NCBI RefSeq assembly: GCF_018143015.1
Contig: NC_054746.1
Coordinates: 35,372,830 to 35,436,829 of the forward strand
Reading direction: 5' to 3'
Length of the DNA stretch: 64,000 nucleotides
Origin: Lytechinus variegatus
Lineage: Eukaryota; Echinodermata; Echinoidea; Temnopleuroida; Toxopneustidae
Of the stretch, positions 49,711 through 63,400 are shown piece by piece. Each line of letters starts with the position of its first letter. Within the stretch, counting starts at the first letter, position 1. The notes under the pieces are model-generated. The model searched no databases, was not told the DNA's origin, and was given only the letters and a program-made list of their open reading frames with translations. Position numbers and translations under genes: made by a program.

Positions 49711-51985
49711 AAGTGGAGTGACACTTGTAATTCTTGAGACTGCATATGTGTTTTCTTTTGAGATGTAGCTGGCAAATCAAAGGACACCAGGACGAGGGAG
49801 GAACAGTAGCTCTTGTGGTCTTTAAGATAAAAGTACAGACTCTTTGAAACTCTTGGTTTTCTGGGAGTCACCTTAAGAAAGGCACAGGGAAATTTAGCAA
49901 CCCCCTGGCTAAGGAGAACTTTTCCGATATAGGTTGCATTTTCCTATTTCTGTGTAAGATTTCGGAAGAGCTTACCCAGAAAGACAGAAATACAGTAGAG
50001 ATTTAGATTCACGACACAACTGGAGTCATTGATCTTTTAGTATGGCATTGAGTGATAGTACCACAGTGCGTATGAAGATTCCGAGGTTTGTTCTCCATGA
50101 GGCTGCATTTACTTAAACGTCTTAAAGCATGATGTCTACTGTACAGGCAAGCAAAATAGTTGAAAAAATAACCAAGGTTCTGCAGGTTGTTTAAGGGATT
50201 TGACATGTGTGGTAAGGCTTACAACACCAAATGCACACTTGGGTCATGTAAAAGCATAGTGATTGATATTAGGACTAATTCCCCATTTTACATTGATCTA
50301 TGATCATTGAAGTAGGGTGATTGTTCAATCACCTAAGGGTGGTGTATGATGATCATGTGACTTTGTACAGATTCATGATCATGAGTTATAGAAATTTTTA
50401 AAAATCTTAAGACTTAAGACACGTTATAAGGCATGTCATAGGAGCAATATACAATGAGCATGGGGCATCACCATCGTACCATATACATGCATTGTGTGAT
50501 CAGACCAGGGTTATCGTACACTCAGCGCAGGGGCATTTTACAATATTTGAATGATCTCTGTATGGCCTCTGTATGGTTTGTCTTTGGTCCTCCATCATAC
50601 CCTACTCATGAAATCTGGTAATGGTTGTAAATAATGGAATATACCCCCCTCAAAATGATATTAAGACTATCAATCAATGATGATCATAGCAAAATGTGAA
50701 CAAAGCAGTATTGGGTAGAACAGTCGTCTCCCAATTTACTGACCCAACTTTAAAATTGTTCGTAATGTTTGTTACAAGCTACTGAAATCCTGCAATTTGA
50801 GTGGCCAAGGGTAAAGTTTTCAAAGACTTGCTTTGTTTTGTCATTGATGGCAATTTTTTTGAAACAAGGCCAGTACACATAGCTAAGAAACGAGCTCAAT
50901 TCATATTATATAACATGTATATGCCATGGAGAGATAAGATATGACTTTGTACTCATTTGTGTTATAGAAGACCAATCTTGCCATTATCTTCTTAGAGTTT
51001 ACTGTAATATTATTCCAAATGGGACCGCTCTTAATGACTTTACCAAGGGGACATTTCTTATGTTTGAGCATATACTTTTTTTATTTTTAATGAGAGATTA
51101 TGGTGGTGAATGATGTGTATTCAAATGAAAGATTATATTTCAGATCCATTTCTTTAGGAATGAAACTAACACATTACATAGAATTCAAAATAAGTGTAAC
51201 AAATTCCCCTGGTAATTTCCATGTACTAGGGCCTCATTATATTGATGTCTGTTGTCTTACTTGTCTACCATTAAACAGCAGAATTATTAAGGGATTGCTA
51301 TTATCACATTAGTAAGAAAACATGTTATTATTTTTAAATAATGAGCATACCATTCAATATTTTACCAGCACAAGTCAAGATAGCAGAAATATTGTTAAAT
51401 GTGTCTACTGTATCAGTTTTGAACAAACAAAAAACAGTGATCCCAAAATGAAGATATGGAACAAAGTATGTGTATATTTTTTCAGCTCTTTTCTTTTCAT
51501 GAGTTCTGTGTGAGATGAGTTTTATGGCTATACATCAAAAGTTACTGGGCCAAACTGCAAAATGCAGTCACTGTAATATCCAAAATACATGTAGATTACA
51601 CAAGAACATTGTTTACACAAAAAACATAGTTATACTGAATTTCAACTGTAATTATTAATGGGTATCAAATCACTTGACATTTATATTCATATGTACGATT
51701 CATTACTACAAAAAAGTGCAATATTTTTTTTTGTATTTCCCCATGGATGTGAATGCATTCTGTCAAATAATGTAATAACAAATAGAATTGATTAGATACA
51801 AATTATGATAGTGAATTAGCTTATCCATTGATACTAGTCGTGACAACACTGACTGAAAATTTGTTGATATTCCAGATTATATTTCTTATTTAATCTATTT
51901 CATAAAATTGATCACTTCTTTGTATTTGAAGGAAAAAAGAATTTTAATAGTTGCTTATATGGCGGATAACACTTACTCTATCAGA
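49711..51985. other. ACTR10 3'UTR and intergenic DNA
   Basis: No further exon is recognised. The first part should be 3'UTR; the polyadenylation site could not be fixed by eye. Confidence 0.4.
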
Positions 51986-51989
51986 AGTC

Positions 51990-52205
51990 TCTAAGCTTTC
52001 TACAGTAGTGCAGCATAATTACCCTGGCTTTAGCAGAGCAGCTGTTTCAAGGAATGAATTTCTACTAGGTACCCGATCACTTCACCTGGGTTGAGTGCAG
52101 CACAATGTGGGTAAAGTTCTTGCTGAAGGAAAACTTGCCATGGCTTAGAATCAAACCCACCTCCCTCATATTAAAAGACGAGTCATAACCCCTTGACCAC
52201 GTTGC
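51990..52205 (-). repeat. tRNA-derived SINE
   Basis: Minus strand: A-box-like ACGTGGTCAAGGGGTTATGA and B-box-like GGTTTGATTC, then TGCTGCACTCAACCCAGGTG, GGGTACC and CCAGGGTAATTATGCTGCA. The last block recurs near 15050-15110. The body may be one of the widely shared animal SINE core domains (inference). Confidence 0.6.
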
Positions 52206-52595
52206 CCCCCTCTCCATAAATGGATGATAGACAAAGAAGCATTGCAATTACAAAAGCTGAGTTGTAGTTAATCCTTTTCACCAACTGCATTTTTCTCAAA
52301 AGTTTTGTTGCAGGACTAACATGCTAGGAAATATATGTAGATGTATATATATCATTTATATATATGTATTTAAAGTGTTACTCTACATTGACTTCTTTGT
52401 CCTGTAGAAGATTACATGATAATGTTATAGTGAAGTAGTACTATTGCTTATACAACAAATTAGTATGCTTCCAATCATTATTCTATGTTAGATATGAAAA
52501 CAAAAACTTAAATGATGTGAAATTCATGTAACAGGTTTTTTATTATGAGTTTATTCTGTGTCTGTGTTGAGCATTCAATAGTTTTAGAGTGATAT

Positions 52596-53737
52596 TTAGT
52601 CCAGGATAGAAGAGGCATAACCTTTTTTTTTTCATGGTTTCTTGTCAATTCGAGGGTGCTGATTACGAATCTGGATGATGCCACTCGTGTAACCTTGAGC
52701 ATTTTCCGCAAATTGGCAAAATCCAATATGGCCGCCAAAATATGCAAATTACCCATGAAAATCATAAAATTGTCCGCACATTGGCTGTGAAATACATGAA
52801 ATTGTGTGGCAGGAGTGAAATACAATCTTAAAGCCTGTGTATAGCTTTGGTAAAGGGTCAATAATGTGATTGATAATCGAATATCATCTAATATGACAGT
52901 CTTACTGAAGCGTACACACCGTTAGATATTTTTCCAACTGCACTTCTCTGAGAAAATTTCAAATATTCAAATCTTGGATATATAGCGCCCTCTCTCGGCG
53001 ATGCTTGTTTTAAATAAAAAAAAATGGGCATTCAAGCACTTATCTTATAAATTTAGTGATTAGATAATTTTTATCCAAAAGTTACAGACAAAGAACATAT
53101 CTTGAAAGTTTCAGCCCATTCCATGATTTGGAATAGGATTTTATTGAAAGACAAAAACACACAGATATTTTAATTTGATCGGGTGACCCGATCAAGTTAA
53201 ATTTCCATGTAAAATCGCAAAATTTATCCTGTAAAACACATTTTCATTTCATATCCTCCACATCATAACTGTTATAGGGCATATCCATTCATATTAGCTA
53301 GCAATGAATTGGAATAGTGATAGGTGTATTTTGGTGGATTTACCAAAACTATACACTAGCTTTAAAAAATAATTTTTGACAAAATATTTATTTTCCTGAT
53401 ATTCAAAATGGCCGCCATAAGCCATTGTATACACTATCATGTACAATATGAATAGGGAAAACTAATTTTCACAAAAATGAGCACTAAACTTGCAAAAATC
53501 GCGATGTATGAACGAAGTAATACATGCAAATCATCATTATTAATGAGATATATCATTTATAGTGTCATACATGGGATCATTGCTGTATTTTCATATCTAA
53601 AATAGCCGCCACTAGCCCAAACAGTATTGCGTACAATGGCAATGGGGGCCAAAAAATTCACAAGAGTGATAAAATAAAATTGTATATATAAAAAAACAAG
53701 GATTAGTCAATTTTCTATGGGGCCTATCCTGGACTAA
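52596..53737. mobile_element. TIR element with AAAATGGCCGCC blocks
   Basis: TTAGTCCAGGATAG at 52596-52609 is mirrored by CTATCCTGGACTAA at 53724-53737. AATGGCCGCC-type words occur three times inside. No transposase frame is seen. The 10+1+10 palindrome TTGATCGGGTGACCCGATCAA is at 53175-53195. Confidence 0.6.
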
Positions 53738-54136
53738 TTGTGGAGATAATGGATTGTGTTTATGCGAACTCACAATTCAAAACACAAACGTAAAGTTATG
53801 GTTACTGCGGGATCAGGGTTTAGTCAACCCTCGTTCCAATGCTGTTCCTCCCTCACTTCAGGGCCTAGCCAATGCGCATGGTAGTGCTCAGTTTGACCCA
53901 GGAACTATAGGTCAACCTCTACAAAGGTTTAATTGCAAAAGGGCAATATTAATTTCCAATACATTTGTACAGCTACTGTGTGAAGTAAAAGCGAAGAATG
54001 CCATTAGCAAAGCGTAGTATATCATGAACAATGACGTCATAGAATCATGATTCAAATCACTCTTATGTTTATTCAACATTTTTTAACGTTTTTCTGCAGA
54101 AACGTCTTTACAAACACCACTGTTTCCATTTTTGTC

Positions 54137-54490
54137 TCACCTGCGAAGCAGAGTGAGACTCTAGGCGCCACTTTTCCGACAGCTGCGGCGGCGTCAACAC
54201 CAAAACTTAACCGAAGGATAAGTTTTTAAAATCAGTATAACTTAATGTATATGGACCTACGGTAGTTCATGAAACTTGGCCATAAGGTTAATCAAGTAAT
54301 ACTGAATACCTGCCTGAGTTTTGAGTCACATGACCAAGGTCAAAGGTCATTTTTTGTCAATGAACTTAGACCAAGTTGGGGGAATCAACATCAAAATCTT
54401 AACCTAAGCTTAAGATTTTGAAATGCCATAACTTAAAAATATATGGACCTAGTTCATGAAACTTGGACATAAGTTTAATTAAGTATTATT
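54137..54490 (+). repeat. Dispersed repeat of degenerate subunits, copy C
   Basis: GTCTCACCTGCGAAGCAGAG and GAGACTCTAGGCGCCACTTT start it, followed by AACTTGGCCATAAGGTTAATC and GACCAAGGTCAAAGGTCA. It ends in an ATT-rich microsatellite to about 54545. Confidence 0.8.
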
Positions 54491-54810
54491 ATTATTGTTG
54501 TTGTTATTATTGTTATTACAATTATTATTAGTATTATTTATTATTATGATATATCACATGTCAGATGGGGGAGATGCTTGTGATATATTAACTCTGTTAT
54601 TCTGTAAAGGATTTTCATCAAACCTTCAATATTTTCTCTAATTTTCCTGCTTTTATTAGAACCAACTTATTATCAGGGTAAACTTCCTCTTTAAAGTTGT
54701 ATATAAACATTCTTAAAAATGAACAAGATTTAACATTTTATAGCATTTCTTATGCAGTATCGCCACCCGCACATGTCCCGTTTCTTTAATGTTCCAATTC
54801 CGTTTCCTTA

Positions 54811-55026
54811 GTGTTCCCAAACCCAAATACTTTAAAGACATTTTTATTTGTATCAAGAAATGCAATGAGGCATGAAAAGATAACAATTGATGTTACACAG
54901 GTTGATCATCTTCAGAATGCTTTGATGGAAGGTCCATTGATGCGTTTCTTGTATTTTTATGGAGGTTGTCTTGCAAATGGGGGGTTTCCAAACTCGAAAA
55001 GACTTTTGGAAAGCATGAAGAAATAA
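54811..55026 (+). other. Unassigned 71-codon open frame
   Basis: The frame ends GFPNSKRLLESMKK followed by TAA and AATAAATATGAA. Its inner part (MRFLYFYGGCLANGGF) looks fairly protein-like, so it may be a terminal exon or a retroposed piece. No family is recognised and no partner exon was found. Confidence 0.2.
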
Positions 55027-55319
55027 ATATGAATACAAAAAATATCCGCCAAAGGTTAGTGCTGATTTAGAACCCCCATGATTTGAAACTGATTTTAGTG
55101 AGGTCTTGGCCCTGATATTATCGAGGCCATGGTGGCAATGAGGCACTTGTTCCACTCTTAGAATCTGTGGATAAGATTTTGCAAAAAAAAAAAGAGGTTC
55201 GAGACTTCGAGTTAACAATACCAAAATGACCGACATTAATTTTCATTGGAGAAAAAAAAAGTTCTGCATTTGATATACAATTACACTGCCAAAGTTCCCT
55301 GGGCCTTTTTCCTCATACT

Positions 55320-55515
55320 TTCGGGAAGAAGAGCAGAAAGAAAGACAGTGAGAGAGAGAGAGAGGGAGGGAAGGGAAGGAAGGAAGGAAGAAAGAAAGAA
55401 AGAAAAAAGAGGGGAAGATACAAAATAGTTGAAAGGAAGAAAAAGAAAAATGGCAAAGGAAGATAGAAATGGGAAATAAAAAAAAAAAAAAAACAGAAAA
55501 GAAGGAAAAAGAAAG
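55320..55515 (+). repeat. Purine-rich (GAGA/GGAA/GAAA)n tract
   Basis: Almost pure purines, GAGAGAGA, GGAAGGAAGG and AAGAAAGAAA, ending in an A-run. Open frames across it are artefacts. Confidence 0.85.
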
Positions 55516-56180
55516 GAAGTAAATTACACTGAAATGCATAAAGAGATGAAATGAATAAAATAATCGGACAGAGATAAATACACTTGAAGTCTTCGATACT
55601 GAGACTAGACTACTTTGGGACTTTATTTATATGGTTATATAACCCTCTTTATCAGGCACTCGTAGCCTCGTAAATATTTAGATATTTCTCGATTGAGAGT
55701 AGGCCTATATGTTGGTAGATCTATCTTTGAACAACGCTCGATATAAAGATCGCAGTAAGGAATTAGGTGTATAAAAGACAGAAGAGAAGAAAACTGGGTG
55801 GACTGAGGGAGGGATATAGAGGGTAGACTGAAGCAGCTAGAGATTTACGTAATGATATTAATAGAAAAAAATATTGTAAATGGAAATATATAGAATATGA
55901 ATTGCATTCTATTGTAAAGCGCATAAAGAAACGTTTTGTTTATTTTGCGCTGTATAAGTGATGTATTATTATTTTTCTGTCATGTTTATAAAATCAATTA
56001 CTCTTTCTTAAGGGCTATATTCTTTGTTTAAAATGGTATGTAATGGATGAATAGACTATACGTGAAGATTTATGAACACGATTATTATTACTATTATTAT
56101 TACTTATTTGACCAATATAAAAAAGGACATATACACATTACATTAGAAAATTTACAGTGCATTAACATGCAAAGAAATGC

Positions 56181-56264
56181 GGGAACGGCATGTGGGTCAG
56201 GGGGCACGAAAGCGAAATTCATCACTGTTGCCCGAAGGCATGAGCCCCCACACATGCCGCTCCC
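56181..56264. repeat. GC-rich hairpin element
   Basis: GGGAACGGCATGTG at 56181-56194 and CACATGCCGCTCCC at 56251-56264 are near-perfect reverse complements; GGGGGC and GCCCCC continue the stem. Confidence 0.65.
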
Positions 56265-57054
56265 AAGACATAAATAAAAATATATAAATACTATTACACA
56301 AAATATTGCACATTTAAAAAGGGAATACTGAAAAGGGTGCCAAAATAATTAATTAGATAGTATTGAGATGCATTAAAACAAAAATACCACTGCAAAATTG
56401 GAAAAATATAACATAGTAAAAAATAACACCTCGGTGCTGAACAGTAATGAAAGGGGTATTTTTAAATAAACTTGCAATAGAAATTGGAAATTCAAATATA
56501 TATGATTATCAGATCTGGTGTAACTGGAGTTCTGAAAAAAATAAGGGGGGGAAAAGTCCAAAGTAAAATGTAATCAAAATCGAATTTTTTTTTCAGGATA
56601 TAATCACTTGATTTATCATAACGATACATGTACAGTGAAAAAACATGATAACATGATAAAACTCATCAGGATAGGAAATTGGGATAAGAAAGCATTGGAT
56701 TAACGAATCGAGGAGATAAAGAGAAAGGATAAGAATATCACTGTACTAGATTGTAAAAAATAAAAAGCAAAGAAGACAAATTGTACAATAAGTTTTTAAG
56801 AGTGAACAAAATATAGTTACTTAAACCATCTGGATATATTTGCCGCACGAAATTAACTGAATCTGATAAGAGCTTCGATATCGTGAAATCATGATGACTT
56901 CACAAAGGATAATTTGAAATCAGTGGAGCAACTATCGCTTTTATTTGTTGCTCTATACATCTCTTGACAAAATCTTCGGATTGTTCTATTATTTGAGTTT
57001 GAGGCTGAATAGATTGGCCGGAGAAAAGTTGAATAAGAAATTGCTGAAGCGAAG

Positions 57055-57421
57055 CAATCCGTTATAACCCGCCTATAAAGTTGTTGCTACGCGACAGCGA
57101 ACTGTGTACATGTATCGCCAGACCGCGCCTGCGCAGATTGACCGCTGCATTATTTGCGTACGATAGTAACAACGTGAATTCATAGTGCAACAAGTGGGCC
57201 AAAGAAAATAATGCCCATATCACACAAAACACAACCACACACTAAACGACTCTTCAAGTAACCCGACACCACTTCATCCAAAGTTGTAAATATTCAAGAA
57301 AAGGTTAATAGTCAAGTAACAAGTAAGGAAACAAAACGGAATAACGCTGCAGCCCAAGAACTTTTGGGCTTTTACTATATTAAAAAAGGAAAATTCAAAA
57401 TCTTGACCAGCGAGAGCAGCC
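57055..57421 (+). promoter_or_regulatory. Probable promoter and 5'UTR of the gene at 57422
   Basis: A CpG-richer patch (57080-57170) is preceded by TATAAAG at 57074-57080, 341 bp before the start codon, as a possible TATA box. GTTGCTACGCGACAG at 57083-57097 is a weak half-match to an RFX site. Confidence 0.4.
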
Positions 57422-60400
57422 ATGAGCGCCGGTGCAGCTTCAGCGATGGACCCGCTAGTGGCCCAAAGAAGGGACCAGCTCTATGGGGTGACTCGAACCA
57501 ATGCCCTGACAGCTATGAAGGAATCCCTTACTCAGGATCATATTAAAATGATTGCCAAGGAAGGAATGAGATCAACATCACCCATTCTCAACAGTACAAC
57601 TAAAGGAACTTTTAAGGTAAGATAACATTTTATATGCCGCATCATGAAGTGTATCAATATGTTTCTTCTTTCTCATTCTAAATGCAATATAATTTCACCT
57701 TGCTAGATGATAACTTTTCTCTTCGTTGAAAAGATACGACATAGACCGAGATCTGTATTTCATTTTCAATTTTAGAGGCTAGGGTTATATAACTTTTGTT
57801 TAAACCGAGTATTTTGTAGGCATGACCAATTTTCACAACTGATTGTGTAGATCTATATAAAAAAAAATTGTTCACAAGATTTTATTGCCATATGATTTTA
57901 TCAAGCGCTCTTTTTATTGTGATATTCATGTAACTCGTTTAAGAATAAAATATGATAAGGATGGATTTTTAAGTGACTTAATATAACGAATAAATGTTCC
58001 CATGTAACACAGCCCTGCATTATTTTGAAATGTTCAAAGTCTGTTTCTTATCACGAAGACCATACCAAGAGATAACTTTGTTTGTTCGCTGTTGCACCGT
58101 CCATCGTTATGGGAGAAAAACATATCATGTTATTACACTGTGAAGAATAAATAATATAAGACCCCTACATCCAACCGGGATTCATATTGCCAACTGAAAA
58201 TGGGCAATCCATCCGTTTTGCTTTTTTTGCTGTTTTTTTATACGGAAAATAAATACTATATTATACTATACTATATTGTGTAAAAATAAAAGTTATTACA
58301 TTTCTGATGAAAAAAATCGAAAATATAACATTTTTGTAGGATATATTCACTCTCTCTTGTACCATAGCTCCTGAGATCTTATCCTGATATCATAAGACAT
58401 TAATGGGGAAAAACATTAGAAATAGTAAAAGCAGGATAAATATAAGTTATGAAACAAATCATGACATAACCGAACTTTATAGAATATTTGTAGTAGCATA
58501 TACTGTAGCACTACTTTGAAGGAATAGAAATGTGACTATATTTTCTGACTCCAAATTCAGATATTTCTTTCATGACTGTATACAGCAATTCATTTTTAAA
58601 GAAAATGTAACAGATAACTATTACTCACAAAAAGAAATGTCAGTGTGACTAAATACTACTTTATGATAGATATATATTAAGTGTGCAGATGAAAACATTA
58701 CCATAGCAGACGACATCGCGTAGGTCCATGTTACTATGGCAACGAATGAACTTTTCCACCTGCACGAGGTTTCTCACGAGTACATTCGACAAAACATGAA
58801 ATCCCCAAAGTCGTATCACGTGGCACACCTGCAGTGAAAGTTATTGAAAAATGTTCAGTCATAAATCCTCTTTAAACTTGGGATCATGACATTTTATCAC
58901 GTACTAGTATGGGAAACATGTTTAGTTTCATGATTGATGATTTATGTTTCGTACACCGTTCGTTTAAAGTTTATTTGTAAGAAGTGCAATACTTCCGTTT
59001 ATTGTGATATATTATGTTCATCACCATTCCGTCAACATATAAATAAAAACAAAGCAAAAAAAGAACCTTAGGATAAAGAAGATATTTGATTAAATGTTTA
59101 ATCAAAGGAGATATTACAGCGTTTAATCACTCAGTCAAATAGTGCATTTGTTATTGACAAGCAAGATAAAATGTAGAGTGATATCATTGACATTAGACAG
59201 AGGATGATTATGATATATAACTATGGAAAAAATAAGAAAATGGTAAATGGGAATATTTGGATATGCCCTATTTTTTCTTGAAGAAGAAAAATCAGACAAG
59301 GTCTGCTTATTTGGTCATTTTACGTCCCCGACACCTTCCTTTATTGACAAGGTATACACTGCTTCAAAGAAAAGAAAAATCAATACATGACGTTGGCCTA
59401 TTATTTAGCAGACAACCATTTATTGATTGATGAAAGTAACATCTTTCCCGGGTTGCTATCACCTGGATTGGTTTCCTGTTGGTTGAGTTCTAGAGAGGCG
59501 ATTAAATTCCATCATAGATCAAAATGTCCGGTCGTAAAATCAATATCGCATTCTAACCAGGCATCGCGTGTGGATTTTTCTCGCATAGATTATCGTGTTT
59601 GATTTGCTGTTGAGGAAAAACGAGAAAAAAGAGCCCCGGTGAAAAAAAAATGAACGCTTGGGTTTTACGACTAAAATAATGAAATAATGATTTGACCTCC
59701 CTGATCTATAGAGGTTTGATGAATTTTGTTTATTTTAGAAATAATTTTTTGATACCGATTTACCACCAAGGAGGAAGATGTACGGTCTCTGATTTCGAAT
59801 GAAAATAAAGAAACGGACAGACTGAGCAAACAGAAACAAATTACTCTGCTTTATCCTCTTGTTTTGTTGATTTTTTTTGTGAGGGGAGGGGGGTGGCTCA
59901 TAGCCTTTGCTGACTCAGAATTAATATCAATAATCAGATTTGTTTTTATTATACTGATTATGACCGTAACTATTGAAATATACTAATGTTTTATGTATCA
60001 TTTTGTTAATTTCAGGGAACTCAACCAGATCGCAGTGTCGGCTTTTCATGGGACTCTGGTCTCCAGGTAAGCATAATATAGATGGGATCAGATTGGGGTA
60101 GGTATACTCTACGATAGATTATGGTTAGTAATATAATTACTATGTAAACAAATATGGAACAATTTATAAATGATTTTGAGGGTTTGATTGAAAAGTAAAA
60201 TTAAGTTCAAGTGTAAAGGTGTCTTAATTATTGATCAATAATATATCAACATTCGTCAACATGAATATTCCTTTTCCGTAATAGATAAATAACGTATTCG
60301 TTTTTTTATCCTTTTGTTCTTTTTATAATCTTCATCGCTTGCAGAAAATTCTACAGGTAATTTGATTTTTCAGACTTTATAGATGTGCTTTTTTGTATTT

Positions 60401-63400
60401 CATCTCTCGATCATTATACATTTTTTTACCTTTTGGTGTGTCTTCATTTCTAACATCCTATTTATGTATCAGTCAATATATTGCTTTCTTAATTTTATTA
60501 TGAATACTCCGATTTCATTACTAATTTCGCATTTTCTGTCACTTATCTTTATAATTTGTGCTCTCTATATAGACCTTAAATGCGTGTCGGTATTATTGCA
60601 TGTTGATCGTGTGTACTTACTCTCATACCAAAATAATTTTGCTTCTTAATTATCTTTCATTATCTGAATCTTCTATAAGCCTTATTAACCTCATTACATG
60701 TAAAAGAACTAATATTATAAATACAGTCTTGATAACTTTTGAAGAAACTATTTTGAATGGCTTTCTTGGTCACTAACAATCATTCTCTTTTTGTTTAATG
60801 ACATGCCTGTTTGCGAGAATATACTTTCAATCCTTTTGGAATTGAATTCCGACTCTCAATGTCAGATATTGGTTTTTATTTTTTCTTATTATAGAATCGA
60901 TCTCATTTTGAGTTTCGAGGAGACGCCGCTCCCGTAGATGACAAGATTTACAAGGCTTCGCTCACCGCAGCCGACTACGCCAAGCATAGGAAATCAGAAA
61001 GGGTAAGCTTTTCTTGCTAATTATACAATAATGATTTATCATAGGAATGATACTTGTACAGAGCAACAGTCCTATTAAGTGATCGCCAGTTACATGTACG
61101 CCTTGTAGCATCAACACAATCCAATAAACTGCAAGTTCTAACGTACACGGGGGGGGGGGGGGCGACAAGGGGCAAAGTGCCCCGCTCAGAATTTGATGAC
61201 TTTGTGATTAATTTCTAAATTTGAAAAGTGCCTCTGAAAATATTAATGAATTACGCCCCACATTGCACCTGATATTTCATCACGTGGCATCTATAATCAT
61301 CATTTATATAATCTCTTTTGTGATTTTATTTTGAAGATATAATTCATAACATTTTTTTTCTCGTGTTTTTCTGTAGCTTCCTCCAGTCAAGCCAGAAGAT
61401 AAGATCAACCTACCGGTGAGTATGAGATAGATGAACAATAAAATCATTTTTGATTTGTAAATCATTATACTAAAAACAACTGATAGAGATTACTGAAGCT
61501 TATATATTGGTCACGCTGTTCAAACGTCGATTAAGTACTTTGGCAAACACTTCAGCATGTTATTTGTCAGATCAAACGGTGATTGTATCTGAAATGCGAT
61601 TAATATCCCATTGATTATCATATCAAATTTATGCATAATTATAAATAGTAGATTGATAAGGATATAAACCAGTATTCCTTTATCACAAGTACTTTTGGCT
61701 ATATGATGCATCTTTAAGAAATCCTGAATCCTCAGTTGGAGGATTCATACTTATTTCTACAAAAGGCCTTAGTAACAACAACCAACTTCAATTGTCAAGT
61801 AGATTTACCCATAATGTCTTTTTTTCCATGATAACAGGATATGAATCCAAGATACTGGAGAGATGGTAAATTCGGACAGTCTCTCTACGACTCAGACTTT
61901 GTGGGTGGAAATGTAAGTATATTCTTATTTTCGTTCTTAGTAATAGTTTGACGCATAGAAATTGCTTTAATACGTGCAGATAGCATAATATAGAAAGGTG
62001 GTAGCTCTTTGAATTCCTTTTGCTGGATCTCGATCCCGCACCGCTCCATATCCACCCCAGCTATCAACCCTTGATTTCAAATTTTTATACTTAACTTCAA
62101 TGTGTTGTTGATGAAAAAGACTTATACCATTATCTTTAGAATTTCATATTCATTGTTAGGATAATTCAAATCTCTACAAAATCCTTTGTTCCAGACCATA
62201 CATAACCTAGACCAAGACCCTTCCATCTCCAAATCTCGTCATGACATGAGGAGAAGAAACGTCAAAGATCTCAGGACCACTCATTTCAAATTCGGCAACG
62301 ACCCACAACAGTAAGTATAATATGTATATAATAGAAATTTTTAATAAATAAACGTTGAACATTTTTATTATACACTGTATATCATATTCATGTCAATCTT
62401 GAAAGAGGTGGAATAGTCAACAATACGCATTGTATTAGCTTAAACAAAATGTAGGCCTAGCTAATTTAGCTGTCATCCTCCCAAAAATACTCCTCTATAA
62501 ACATGCATAAAATCATTTATGATTTTCATTAATATCACTTTTAATTTCTCTTGAAATGTTTCATTAATTCCGAACTCTATCCTCTTCTCCGTTTCCCAGT
62601 TACGACTCCGAAACTGTCGACTCCTTCCACAAGAACCTCTCGATGACGGGTGCACGTCTTGCGCCCATCCCGACCCCACCGGGTCCTAAGCAACCAGAGG
62701 AGAGCCCCTCCTCCGTTGCGAGGAAGATGATTGAGGATGAGAGAGAATCCGCTGTATTCAGACAAGGAGATTACAATGTCACTCGTAAGTGTAACGGTCA
62801 TGAAAATATTTATTGTAAAAAAAAATAGAACTTATTTCGCCGAGTGCATAATTAAAAGAGGCATTATCAACTGTGAATAGAACCTATACTACATAGTCTT
62901 TATTTATATCCAGAAAATTATTCATTATCGATGACTTTTTTGTTTTGAATAGTGCTGTGGTTAAATTTGGAGAGCAAACTTAAATAAACAAACCATGAAT
63001 ATTTGAAAGGCATTTTTAAGTTTTGACTTTAACAAGTTTGGTCGAATTCACATTTTAAATGTCTGGTTATGTGAAGATTCAACTTTAAAAAAAATGTTTA
63101 CTTTTGTGTCTGCAGGTCCCAGGCCAGGTAAAACAACATTCTCACATGATTACAATGCTACAATGAAGCCAGATAAATCAGCAGCATTCATTGAACCAAC
63201 CCGTATAGCCAAGGGTCGCTTCTTACAGGATGACCCGACCCTTAGGTAAGTTAAAATTTCTAGATATCCTTCATGAAGACTAAATAAAAACAAAGAAGAT
63301 AGAAAGGACAGAGTAATGACACCCCTCCAAAGTAGGACACGGGCATAATACCCTATGGCCCCTCCCTCGATATGCACCTGGTTTTAAGTCAAGAATCTGC

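Noticed and set aside
49536-49871. 111-codon minus-strand frame over the ACTR10 end
   Set aside because: It is the antisense shadow of ACTR10 exon 10.
53754-54017. 87-codon frame downstream of the TIR element
   Set aside because: No splice context, no recognised motif, and next to repeats; not supported as a gene.
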